Part shown: in pieces, positions 1 to 6,156 of the stretch | Numbering within the stretch: position 1 is the stretch's first letter | Layout: each line of letters starts with the position of its first letter | From: Paracoccaceae bacterium | Lineage (GTDB): Bacteria; Pseudomonadota; Alphaproteobacteria; Rhodobacterales; Rhodobacteraceae | Length of the DNA stretch: 9,962 nucleotides | Direction: 5' to 3' | NCBI GenBank assembly: GCA_003535335.1 | Contig: DOHJ01000052.1 | Coordinates: 1 to 9,962, forward strand | Position numbers and translations under genes: made by a program | The notes under the pieces: model-generated | The model's input: only the letters and a program-made list of their open reading frames with translations | What the model was told of the DNA's origin: nothing | Database searches by the model: none

Positions 1-469
1 CGCAATGCATCCAGTTGATGCTGCACATATTGATCAAGTTAAAACCCAGCCGGAGACCTCACCATTGCGGCCGGAAGTAGCCCGATATGTTGCCCAACAA
101 TTAGCGGGAGAGGCCCGTCAATTTTCTGATCGACCGGTTGAGCTTACTCTTAGCCCAGAAGAGTTAGGACGCGTTCGTATGACATTTACAATGTCGGAAA
201 CAGGCATAAATGTTGCAGTTTTAACAGAACGTGGCGAGACTTTGGATTTACTACGGCGCCATATCGCGATGCTGACCGAGGAGTTTCGAGAGATCGGATA
301 CAAAGATGTTAGCTTTGATTTTTCAAGCCAAAATCAAGGCAAAACATTTGATGGTAATACGAACAATAAAGACACCGAAAATATGGCTGCAGACATTATC
401 GATAATGAACGACCTGAGCCAGTAATCTTGTCACTGGAGCCTGTTACAGGGCTTGACCTGCGTTTATAA
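1..469 (+). CDS. fliK: Flagellar hook-length control protein FliK, C-terminal part (5' truncated by window edge)
   Basis: FliK is exported by the flagellar type III apparatus and acts as the ruler that switches export from hook to filament subunits; its C-terminal domain contacts FlhB. The frame is open to the window edge (the codon before the ATG at base 5 is a sense codon), so this is the 3' part of a longer gene and the ATG at 5 need not be a start. The run VELTLSPEELGRVRMTF, about residues 45-61 counted from that ATG, is the hallmark of the Flg_hook C-terminal domain. It is followed by an amphipathic helix region (TLDLLRRHIAMLTEEF) and a typical beta strand (VSFDFSS). The last 45 or so residues are a polar, low-conservation tail. 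flgD follows after 11 bases, a usual alphaproteobacterial pairing. Family assignment is strong; the symbol is inferred from the domain and neighbour. Confidence 0.86.
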   Translation, partial: AMHPVDAAHIDQVKTQPETSPLRPEVARYVAQQLAGEARQFSDRPVELTLSPEELGRVRMTFTMSETGINVAVLTERGETLDLLRRHIAMLTEEFREIGYKDVSFDFSSQNQGKTFDGNTNNKDTENMAADIIDNERPEPVILSLEPVTGLDLRL

Positions 470-480
470 AGGAACCGAAA

Positions 481-1146
481 ATGGAACTAACCCAAACCTC
501 ACAAAGCTCGGCACAGGCACAAGCTGCTGCGGCAAGTGCATCAGATAAAAGTGTGATTAATTCAGATTTTGATACATTTTTGAAAATGTTAACTGCACAA
601 GTTAGAAACCAAGACCCGTTAAACCCGATGGATTCAGCAGATTTTGCAACCCAGTTGGCTACATTTTCTGGCGTTGAGCAACAAGTAAAGTCCAATGATT
701 TACTTAAATCACTAGGCCTTCAGATGGGTGTAATGGGCATGGCGCAACTGGCCAGCTGGATCGGACTAGAGGCCAGAGCCGCTGCACCTGCCTATTTTGA
801 TGGTGATCCGATCAGCATTTCACCCAATCCGGCAGCTGGTGCAGACCGCGCAATTCTAGTGGTGCGGGACAAGAATGGAGATGAAGTGCAACGTCAGGAA
901 TTTGTTCCGTCCGTAGATGAAATACAATGGGCAGGTGTTGCTGTCGATGGTACCCCCTTTTCGAATGGAGCTTACTCATTCGAGATTGAAAGTTATTCTG
1001 GAGAAGAGTTGCTAGCCACAACAAACGCAGAAGTTTACTCGGAAATTATCGAGGCCAAAAGCCTGAATGGATCAACTGTTTTAGTATTAGAAGGTGGTGT
1101 TGAAATTCAGGCAACCCATGTTTCGGCTTTGCGTGGCGCGAGCTAA
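481..1146 (+). CDS. flgD: Flagellar hook assembly (hook cap) protein FlgD
   Basis: FlgD forms the temporary cap at the growing hook tip that lets FlgE subunits assemble, and is later replaced by the junction proteins. The 221-residue protein has the usual layout: a flexible Gln/Ala/Ser-rich N-terminus (residues 1-27), then the conserved FlgD core at about 30-75 with FLKMLTAQVRNQDPLNPM and the following TQLATFSGVEQ. After that comes a beta-rich C-terminal half (about 95-215) matching the Ig-like/Tudor region, including the GxYSFEI strand near 163-169. The start is supported by AGGA at 470-473, 7 bases before the ATG. It is probably cotranscribed with the fliK fragment 11 bases upstream. Its TAA stop overlaps the ubiB stop on the other strand, so no room is left for a separate terminator at this end. 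Confidence 0.95.
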   Translation: MELTQTSQSSAQAQAAAASASDKSVINSDFDTFLKMLTAQVRNQDPLNPMDSADFATQLATFSGVEQQVKSNDLLKSLGLQMGVMGMAQLASWIGLEARAAAPAYFDGDPISISPNPAAGADRAILVVRDKNGDEVQRQEFVPSVDEIQWAGVAVDGTPFSNGAYSFEIESYSGEELLATTNAEVYSEIIEAKSLNGSTVLVLEGGVEIQATHVSALRGAS

Positions 1147-2678
1147 TTTCCAAGCATGGTCGCGGCTACAAATCCCGCCGTTGCTGTGGCTGCCCCAAGC
1201 ACTAAATAGATAACAGGCTGCAAGCGTGATTCCTTTACTGCGGGTGCTGGTGATTGTGCCTGTCTCATCAAGGCAGCTTCAGCCAATTTTGGTAACTCCG
1301 GACCAAATCGGGCCAATACTTTTGCGGTTTTCAACAAATCCCGGGTGATGGCTTTGGGGCCAATATTTGACTTGATATAATCCTCGACCACGGGTTTGGC
1401 TACGTCCCAAAAATTCATCTGTGAATCCAGAGATCTGGCAACGCCTTCGACTACGACCATTGTGCGCTGTAGCAAAATAAGTTCAGTACGGGTTTTCATG
1501 CCGAATTGTTCAGTGACTTCAAACAAATATTGAAAAATCCGAGCCATAGAAATATCATCGGACTTTACCCCGAACATTGGTTCACCAACCGCACGTAAAG
1601 CTTGGGCAAACTCAGTAACATCTTTATCAGCAGGAACATATCCAGCTTCAAAATGAACCTCGGCCACGCGTTTATAGTCCCGTCTTATAAACCCAATCAG
1701 TATTTCGGCATAGACACGGCGTGTATATTCATCAATCCGCCCCATTATCCCAAAATCATAAATTATAATATCACCGTTTGCGGCAACTTTCATATTACCT
1801 TGATGCATGTCGGCATGAAAAAACCCATCGCGCAAAGCGTGGTTTAAAAACAGTTGGAGTACTCTTTTGCCCAATTTTTTGCGATTATGACCCGCAGCAT
1901 CAAGCATAGCGTTGTCACCTAGCGGCAAGCCATCGGCCCAGTCCAGCGTCAACACCTGTTTGCTGGAATATTTCCAATCTGCAGCAGGAACTTGCAGGTC
2001 CAAATCATCTTTGCTGTTATCACCAAATTCTGATGCAGCAGAGGCTTCATTGCGAAAATCCAACTCACGGATCACGCCATGATCAAAATGCGCAATGACA
2101 TCTTGGGGCCGTAACCTGCGAGATGCGGGCGACAAAAACTCAACAACCCAAGCAACAAAATAAAACGCATCAATATCTTTACGAAATGCACGCTCAATTC
2201 CGGGCCGCAAAATTTTTACTGCAACCTCTTTTCCATTTTCAACCAATCGCGCGTGATGCACCTGCGCGATGGATGCCGCGGCAACTGAATCGCTGAATTC
2301 ACTAAATATTTCGCCTATTGGCTGGCCCAGTTCTTTTTCAACCACAGCTTTGGCCACATCCGTTGGAAATGGTGCGAGTTTATCTTGCAACACACGCAAC
2401 TGTCCTGACAACTCGTCCCCGACAATGTCAGGTCGGGTTGAAAGCACCTGCCCAAATTTAATATAGGCCGGTCCCAATGCAGTCAGCGCACGGGTTACCG
2501 GTGGCATTTTGGGATCACCCTTTAGCCCCAACCATTTAAACGGCCAGCCAAAAACATGCGCCGCGATCCTGATTGAAGCAGGCGCCCCCATCGCATCCAG
2601 CACAACACCCAATGCGCCGGTGCGTTCCAGGGTTGCGGCCGTACGGATCAACCGCCAGATATTATGAGGTCCGCGCAT
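1143..2678 (-). CDS. ubiB: Ubiquinone biosynthesis regulatory kinase-like protein UbiB (ABC1/AarF/ADCK family)
   Basis: UbiB is an atypical protein-kinase-like ATPase needed for ubiquinone synthesis; older annotation calls it 2-octaprenylphenol hydroxylase. Family landmarks are all present in the 511 residues: the KxGQ motif (K74-F-G-Q77), the alanine-rich loop that replaces the glycine-rich loop (AAAS, 133-136), the VAVK lysine (K155), the catalytic segment H288-A-D-M-H-Q-G-N295, and the metal-binding DFG at 308-310. A hydrophobic stretch at about 488-509 (VIYLVLGAATATAGFVAAT) fits the single C-terminal membrane anchor. Length is close to the family norm. The N-terminus MRGPHNIWRL matches what I recall of roseobacter UbiB, supporting the ATG at 2678 although the Shine-Dalgarno is weak. 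Only 3 bases separate it from the ubiE stop, so the two form one transcription unit with likely translational coupling. Confidence 0.95.
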   Translation of the reverse strand: MRGPHNIWRLIRTAATLERTGALGVVLDAMGAPASIRIAAHVFGWPFKWLGLKGDPKMPPVTRALTALGPAYIKFGQVLSTRPDIVGDELSGQLRVLQDKLAPFPTDVAKAVVEKELGQPIGEIFSEFSDSVAAASIAQVHHARLVENGKEVAVKILRPGIERAFRKDIDAFYFVAWVVEFLSPASRRLRPQDVIAHFDHGVIRELDFRNEASAASEFGDNSKDDLDLQVPAADWKYSSKQVLTLDWADGLPLGDNAMLDAAGHNRKKLGKRVLQLFLNHALRDGFFHADMHQGNMKVAANGDIIIYDFGIMGRIDEYTRRVYAEILIGFIRRDYKRVAEVHFEAGYVPADKDVTEFAQALRAVGEPMFGVKSDDISMARIFQYLFEVTEQFGMKTRTELILLQRTMVVVEGVARSLDSQMNFWDVAKPVVEDYIKSNIGPKAITRDLLKTAKVLARFGPELPKLAEAALMRQAQSPAPAVKESRLQPVIYLVLGAATATAGFVAATMLGN

Positions 2679-2681
2679 CTG

Positions 2682-3434
2682 CTATATTTTCCAACCGGAA
2701 TGAAGCGCGGCGATGCCCATCGACATATTGCGATACTTCACATTGGCAAAACCGGCATTTGAGATCATATCGGCAAAAACATCCTGCTTGGGAAATTTAC
2801 GGATTGATTCGACCAGATATTGATAGCTGTCCCGATCATTTGCAATCATTTGCCCCAGTTTCGGGATGATATTAAAGGAATAAAGGTCATAAATCTTTTG
2901 CATCATATCATTCGGTATTTGACTAAATTCCAGAACCATCAGCCGGCCACCGGGGCGCAATACGCGAAAGGCTTCTGACAGTGCATCGGGAATGCGCGTA
3001 ACATTACGGATACCAAATGAAATTGTGTAAACGTCAAAGGTGTTATCCTTGAAGGGTAACGCCATAGCATCGCCGACCACCCAATTCAGGCTATCCGCCA
3101 TTTGCGATGCTTCGGCACGTTTGGCACCGGCCACCAACATTGGTTCGGTTAAATCCAGCACCGTGGCATGTGCATTACCGGCGCGTTTCAGGAATCGAAA
3201 TGAAATGTCTCCGGTTCCGCCGGCCACATCCAGCAATTTTTGCCCGGCGCGCGGTGCCAGCCAATTCATCATCGCATCTTTCCAGATCCGGTGAATTCCC
3301 ATCGACATGGCATCATTCATCACATCATATTTTGACGCAACATTGGAAAATACACCATGGACCATACCGGCCTTGTCATCTTCGGCTACAGTTTGAAACC
3401 CGAAATGTGTCGTTTTATCTGTGGTCTTGCTCAT
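2682..3434 (-). CDS. ubiE: Ubiquinone/menaquinone biosynthesis C-methyltransferase UbiE
   Basis: UbiE is the S-adenosylmethionine-dependent C-methyltransferase of ubiquinone synthesis, methylating the demethoxy-benzoquinol intermediate. From the ATG at 3434 the protein is 250 residues, the usual length. It has both family signatures: Y36-D-V-M-N-D-A-M-S with G-I-H-R-I-W-K following, and [15 protein letters not shown] at 157-171. The SAM-binding glycine motif [10 protein letters not shown] lies at 67-76. The frame runs open further upstream, but that extension lies antisense to mutM and has no UbiE character. ATG 3434 has AAGGA at 3445-3449, ten bases before it. An in-frame ATG at 3458 would add 8 residues (MSIKDDRP) and lies close to the predicted transcription start, so I prefer 3434. 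First gene of the ubiE-ubiB operon. Confidence 0.97.
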   Translation of the reverse strand: MSKTTDKTTHFGFQTVAEDDKAGMVHGVFSNVASKYDVMNDAMSMGIHRIWKDAMMNWLAPRAGQKLLDVAGGTGDISFRFLKRAGNAHATVLDLTEPMLVAGAKRAEASQMADSLNWVVGDAMALPFKDNTFDVYTISFGIRNVTRIPDALSEAFRVLRPGGRLMVLEFSQIPNDMMQKIYDLYSFNIIPKLGQMIANDRDSYQYLVESIRKFPKQDVFADMISNAGFANVKYRNMSMGIAALHSGWKI

Positions 3435-3449
3435 TGGCCTATCGTCCTT
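3435..3449 (-). promoter_or_regulatory. Ribosome binding site deciding the ubiE start
   Basis: On the minus strand AAGGA at 3449-3445 sits ten bases before the ATG at 3434. The alternative ATG at 3458 has a purine run (AAGGGG) almost touching the start codon, which is poorly spaced. This favours the 250-residue UbiE. Confidence 0.5.
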
Positions 3450-3462
3450 GATACTCATACCC

Positions 3463-3490
3463 CTTATAATGACCTTGTCGCGCGATACAA
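3463..3490 (-). promoter_or_regulatory. Candidate sigma-70-type promoter for ubiE-ubiB
   Basis: Read on the minus strand, TTGTAT (3490-3485) is separated by 16 bases from TATAAG (3468-3463). Transcription would start near 3456, giving a leader of about 22 bases that carries the AAGGA site. Its -10 box lies on the same TTATAA palindrome as the plus-strand TATAAT facing mutM. Seen by eye only; not an experimental promoter. Confidence 0.45.
3465..3470 (+). promoter_or_regulatory. Candidate -10 box for mutM
   Basis: A perfect TATAAT lies 35 bases before the mutM start. No good -35 hexamer lies 16-18 bases upstream (TTGATA at 3448-3453 is only 11 bases away), so either the -35 is poorly conserved or the match is a by-product of the divergent ubiE -10 box on the same palindrome. 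Confidence 0.35.
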
Positions 3491-3505
3491 TGAGAGTAAC
3501 AACAG

Positions 3506-4336
3506 ATGCCAGAATTACCTGAAGTCGAGACAGTTCGCCGTGGGCTTTTGCCCGTAATGGAGGGCAAAATGATAATGCGCGCCGAGGTTCGCCGCCCCAA
3601 TCTTCGCTGGCCATTTCCCGATAATATGGCAGAACGATTGACGGGAAAAATTGTGCAGCGGTTGCGCAGGCGGTCAAAATATATACTGGCTGATCTGGAT
3701 TCAGGTGAAAGCCTGCTAATTCATCTGGGCATGTCAGGGCGGATGTTGATTTCAACCAAAAACCATCCGGATATTGCAAAACATGACCACGTGGTTTTTC
3801 ATCTGCAAAATGATGCGCGGGTGGTATTTAATGATGTGCGCCGTTTTGGTGCAATGGATTTAGCGCCAACGCATTCTATTGATACGCATAAACTATTGTC
3901 GGAAATTGGCCCCGAGCCTTTGGGAAACACCTTCGATGAAGACTATTTGGTCGAGCGCCTAAAAGGCAAAAACAGCCCGATTAAAAATGTGCTGCTGGAT
4001 CAACGCATTGTTGCGGGTCTGGGAAATATTTACGTCTGCGAGGTCTTGCTTCGCGCCAGCATTTCACCGATTCGAAAAGCTGGGGAGTTATCAGCGCCTA
4101 AAATACGGTCTTTGGTGCCTATTATTCGGGATGTTTTATCCGAAGCAATCGAATCAGGCGGATCTTCTTTGAAAGATTATCGCCAGGCCGATGGTGAGTT
4201 AGGTTACTTTCAACACAGCTTCAGAGCCTATGGGCGCGAAGGAAAACCCTGTGTAACTACGGGCTGTAGCGGCAAAATCCAGCGAATCGTTCAATCGGGC
4301 AGATCAACATTTTACTGTGCGCAATGCCAAAGATGA
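3506..4336 (+). CDS. mutM: Formamidopyrimidine-DNA glycosylase (8-oxoguanine DNA glycosylase/AP lyase) Fpg
   Basis: Fpg excises 8-oxoguanine and ring-opened purines from DNA and nicks the resulting abasic site by beta,delta-elimination. The start is fixed by the invariant [14 protein letters not shown]: after Met removal Pro2 is the catalytic nucleophile and Glu3 the acid. Lys58 in RRRSKYIL matches the conserved active-site lysine. The middle carries the helix-two-turn-helix segment ([19 protein letters not shown]). The C-terminal zinc finger has all four cysteines, C249, C254, C271 and C274, spaced C-x4-C-x16-C-x2-C. The slightly wide first pair (CVTTGC) is a form I recall from alphaproteobacterial Fpg. 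The finger also contains the DNA-contacting Arg in QSGRSTFYC. Length, 276 residues, is normal. It is divergent from ubiE, with 71 bases between the two start codons. GAGAG at 3492-3496 is a plausible ribosome site. Confidence 0.98.
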   Translation: MPELPEVETVRRGLLPVMEGKMIMRAEVRRPNLRWPFPDNMAERLTGKIVQRLRRRSKYILADLDSGESLLIHLGMSGRMLISTKNHPDIAKHDHVVFHLQNDARVVFNDVRRFGAMDLAPTHSIDTHKLLSEIGPEPLGNTFDEDYLVERLKGKNSPIKNVLLDQRIVAGLGNIYVCEVLLRASISPIRKAGELSAPKIRSLVPIIRDVLSEAIESGGSSLKDYRQADGELGYFQHSFRAYGREGKPCVTTGCSGKIQRIVQSGRSTFYCAQCQR

Positions 4337-4400
4337 CTTGATCACGTGCTAAAGAATGCTAAGAATTCAGCTTTAATTGAAACAACACGGCAAAAAATCT

Positions 4401-5177
4401 ATGGCTTATAAAACGCTAAATGTTGAAACCGGTGATCACGTAACGCTTATTACCTTGAACCGGCCCAAAGCCTTGAATGCCCTAAATTCAGAGCTGTTGG
4501 GCGAATTGGCCGAGGCGTTAAAAGTAGCCGAAGAAAATTCCAAGGTGCATTGTATTGTCATCACTGGTTCGCAAAAGGCCTTTGCAGCGGGTGCCGACAT
4601 TAAAGAAATGGTCGATAAAAGCTTTGTCGACATGTTTATGTCGGATTTTTTCGGCAAAGAAACCGATCAGCTGTTGAAAACCAGAAAACCGGTTATCGCT
4701 GCTGTTGCGGGTTATGCGCTGGGCGGCGGGTGTGAGCTGGCGATGATGTGTGATTTCATTATTGCGGCGGACACAGCCAAGTTTGGTCAGCCTGAAATCA
4801 ATTTGGGCGTGGTCGCAGGGATTGGCGGCACCCAGCGCCTGACGCGTTTTGTCGGCAAATCCAAATCCATGGAAATGCACCTGACCGGACGTTTTATGGA
4901 TGCAGAAGAGGCAGAACGCTCGGGTCTGGTCAGCCGCGTTGTGCCCGCTGATAAATTAATAGACGAAGCAATGGACGCGGCACATAAGATTGCAGCAAAA
5001 TCTTTGTTAACCGTGATGGCCGTCAAAGAAGCGGTGAACCGTTCTTATGAAACCACTCTTAATGAAGGGTTATTATTCGAACGCCGCCTTTTTCATGCTC
5101 TTTTTGCCACAGAAGACCAATCCGAAGGCATGAACGCATTTTTGGAAAAAAGAGAAACACGGTTTCGAGGCAAATAA
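4401..5177 (+). CDS. Enoyl-CoA hydratase (crotonase family)
   Basis: Members hydrate trans-2-enoyl-CoA to 3-hydroxyacyl-CoA, mostly in fatty-acid beta-oxidation. The 258-residue protein is a full-length single-domain crotonase. It shows the N-terminal [12 protein letters not shown], the oxyanion-hole strand [11 protein letters not shown] at 60-70, and the central [15 protein letters not shown] carrying Glu112. [19 protein letters not shown] carries Glu132; the two acidic residues are 20 apart, as the catalytic pair of true hydratases are, which supports hydratase over isomerase or dehalogenase activity. The ATG at 4401 gives MAYKTLNVE; an in-frame TTG at 4377 would add eight residues and looks less likely. 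The ribosome site is weak. The 64-base gap after mutM shows no terminator, so it may be read from the mutM transcript; TTGATC (4338-4343) with TAAGAA (4360-4365) is only a poor promoter match. I recall this gene next to rpsT in related genomes. Substrate chain length cannot be told. Confidence 0.93.
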   Translation: MAYKTLNVETGDHVTLITLNRPKALNALNSELLGELAEALKVAEENSKVHCIVITGSQKAFAAGADIKEMVDKSFVDMFMSDFFGKETDQLLKTRKPVIAAVAGYALGGGCELAMMCDFIIAADTAKFGQPEINLGVVAGIGGTQRLTRFVGKSKSMEMHLTGRFMDAEEAERSGLVSRVVPADKLIDEAMDAAHKIAAKSLLTVMAVKEAVNRSYETTLNEGLLFERRLFHALFATEDQSEGMNAFLEKRETRFRGK

Positions 5178-5190
5178 CTCACGACATTTT

Positions 5191-5219
5191 TTGGCTTCCA
5201 TTCCTGCTGATTCTATTTT
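5191..5219 (+). promoter_or_regulatory. Candidate promoter for rpsT
   Basis: TTGGCT (5191-5196) and TATTTT (5214-5219) are spaced by exactly 17 bases, directly after the enoyl-CoA hydratase stop. Transcription would start near 5226 and give a leader of roughly 108 bases before rpsT. A separate strong promoter fits the high expression expected of a ribosomal protein gene. Confidence 0.5.
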
Positions 5220-5224
5220 ATAGG

Positions 5225-5325
5225 GCGCAATACATGCGTGTGAGGCCCGCTCTGGCCAGAACGACCGGTTCTAAAACCCGGACGGGGATCTTGCACAGAA
5301 ATACAGTATTGACCCCGGAAAGGGA
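5225..5325 (+). promoter_or_regulatory. Structured 5' leader of rpsT with Shine-Dalgarno
   Basis: The leader holds several short hairpins by eye. CGCA (5226-5229) pairs with TGCG (5235-5238), and GGCC (5244-5247) with GGCC (5254-5257). GGTT pairs with AACC around a CTAA loop near 5268-5279. GGGG-TC with one bulged A (5284-5290) pairs with GACCCC (5311-5316). The last stem ends right before the ribosome site GGAAAGGGA (5317-5325), which is eight bases from the ATG at 5334. Such an arrangement could allow S20 feedback on its own translation, but that is inference. Confidence 0.35.
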
Positions 5326-5333
5326 CCCGACAC

Positions 5334-5597
5334 ATGGCAAATACGCCTCAAGCAAAAAAACGCGCCCGTCAAAACGAGCGCCGGTTTCAAGTAAACAAAG
5401 CCCGCCGTTCGCGCGTTCGTACGTCTTTGCGTAAGGTTGAAGAAGCAATCCAATCTGGTGACAAAGAAGCAGCGACCGCAGCGCTTCGTGCTGCACAGCC
5501 TGAATTGATGCGCGGTGTCAGCCGTGGTATTTTTCACAAAAACACCGTAGCGCGCAAAATGTCGCGCCTGTCTTCACGGGTAAAAGCACTGTCTTAA
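5334..5597 (+). CDS. rpsT: 30S ribosomal protein S20
   Basis: S20 binds 16S rRNA at the bottom of the small subunit body and helps early 30S assembly. The 87-residue, strongly basic protein begins [17 protein letters not shown], the classic S20 N-terminus. It continues with the helical [15 protein letters not shown], an alanine-rich middle ([15 protein letters not shown]) and the C-terminal KGxxHKNTxARxxSRL-type signature, seen here as [22 protein letters not shown]. The length is standard. It starts with ATG and has a good ribosome site. It appears to be transcribed alone: a candidate promoter sits 115 bases upstream and a strong terminator starts 21 bases downstream. Its place directly before dnaA agrees with the usual alphaproteobacterial order. 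Confidence 0.98.
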   Translation: MANTPQAKKRARQNERRFQVNKARRSRVRTSLRKVEEAIQSGDKEAATAALRAAQPELMRGVSRGIFHKNTVARKMSRLSSRVKALS

Positions 5598-5618
5598 ATC
5601 GGTGTTTTTAGAAATATG

Positions 5619-5650
5619 AAAGGACGCAAGCCACATGCTTGCGTCCTTTT
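5619..5650 (+). terminator. Rho-independent terminator of rpsT
   Basis: A perfect 13-base-pair stem, AAAGGACGCAAGC (5619-5631) with its complement at 5637-5649, closes a five-base loop (CACAT). The 3' arm ends in TTTT, with another T run at 5655-5659. It lies 21 bases after the rpsT stop. The A run on the 5' side also gives a usable U tract on the other strand, so it could work in both directions. Confidence 0.9.
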
Positions 5651-5679
5651 GTGATTTTTATGATCTGATTTTCTCCGAT

Positions 5680-5948
5680 TTAACTGGATAATTTCACACC
5701 AGACAGATTCGATTTAACTATCTTTGAGTCAAGATCGAAGTTCTGTTGCATGAACGTGTTTTCCCTTGCTAACTTAACCAAGCGATTCACTTCGTCTTGG
5801 GGGGACAACAAGCCCGGCGAGATCTGGAGGATATCAAAACAGCAATGCCTGTGATGATATCTAGCATCCAAAAGATGTTGCCAGCTCGTTTAGCGATTGT
5901 CCATAATTTGGCCATTTCCTGGTCAATATGTGTGGAATTATAGTGCAT
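5680..5948 (-). pseudogene. Possible frameshifted remnant of a small membrane protein gene, unknown family
   Basis: On the minus strand, one frame from the ATG at 5948 reads MHYNSTHIDQEMAKLWTIAK, then a hydrophobic stretch NIFWMLDIITGIAVL that looks like a membrane helix, and then turns arginine/cysteine-rich and stops. The next frame takes over exactly there, with DILQISPGLLSPQDEVNRLV and a charged tail, and stops at 5680. Adding one base to the A run at 5836-5839 (T run on the coding strand) would join the two into a protein of about 89 residues. The first frame is also open upstream to 6118 except for a TAG at 5964-5966, reading AIKHAELYGLPDIDRAWEQ. This could be a decayed gene or chance. 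I recognise no family, and there is no good ribosome site. Confidence 0.27.
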
Positions 5949-6086
5949 GGTCAGTAGAAGGCTCTACTGCTCCCAAGCTCTGTCAATATCCGGCAACCCA
6001 TATAGCTCTGCGTGCTTTATAGCACACTGTACCATTTCAAATGGGCAAAAGGGTTGGGCGAATTGTGGCGCAAAAGAAGTGTACGG

Positions 6087-6099
6087 GCAAAGTCTTTGC
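6087..6099. repeat. Perfect short dyad upstream of dnaA (candidate operator)
   Basis: GCAAAG and CTTTGC face each other across a single T, 57 bases before the dnaA start codon. The size and place fit a regulator binding site, and it is unlike a terminator because no T run follows. No known motif is recognised. Confidence 0.35.
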
Positions 6100-6156
6100 A
6101 AGTGGTGTGTGGTAAATAATCAGTCTGAAAAACGGCTTTCAAGCGGGTAGCAAATA

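Larger units (their letters stand above)
5651..6156. other. Long region between the rpsT terminator and dnaA; no intact gene
   Basis: About 500 bases without a convincing gene. It holds a possible decayed minus-strand frame (5680-5948, perhaps extending to 6118), three GANTC sites within 83 bases (5706, 5726, 5784), a 14-base dyad GTGCT-TTAT-AGCAC (6012-6025) and a 13-base dyad GCAAAG-T-CTTTGC (6087-6099). A TATAGT at 5939-5944 is the best -10-like match for a dnaA promoter, but its -35 (TTCCTG at 5916) is poor. I checked every CACA/TGTG on both strands and found no TTATNCACA with fewer than two mismatches, so I do not call an origin here. Confidence 0.6.

Noticed and set aside
5..7. ATG at base 5 as a true gene start
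   Set aside because: The frame is open to the window edge and FliK proteins are far longer than 154 residues, so this Met is probably internal.
2682..3779. 365-residue version of ubiE
   Set aside because: The extra 115 residues lie antisense to the mutM start region and lack any methyltransferase feature; the family signature and length fit the start at 3434.
4377..4400. TTG start for the enoyl-CoA hydratase
   Set aside because: It adds MKQHGKKS, which is not like the family N-terminus, and has no ribosome site; the ATG at 4401 gives the usual length.
5234..5434. Small plus-strand frame in the rpsT leader, overlapping rpsT
   Set aside because: It runs into rpsT in another frame, is rich in Arg/Pro/Thr/Lys with no family likeness, and has no proper ribosome site.
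5947..6150. 67-codon plus-strand frame before dnaA
   Set aside because: It is cysteine- and tryptophan-rich without a recognisable pattern and has no ribosome site; the opposite strand reads more like protein.
5598..6156. Replication origin (oriC) between rpsT and dnaA
   Set aside because: Scanning all CACA/TGTG positions on both strands gave no DnaA box (TTATNCACA) with fewer than two mismatches, and there is no clear AT-rich unwinding element with repeats. Closeness to dnaA alone is not enough; in many alphaproteobacteria the origin is elsewhere.
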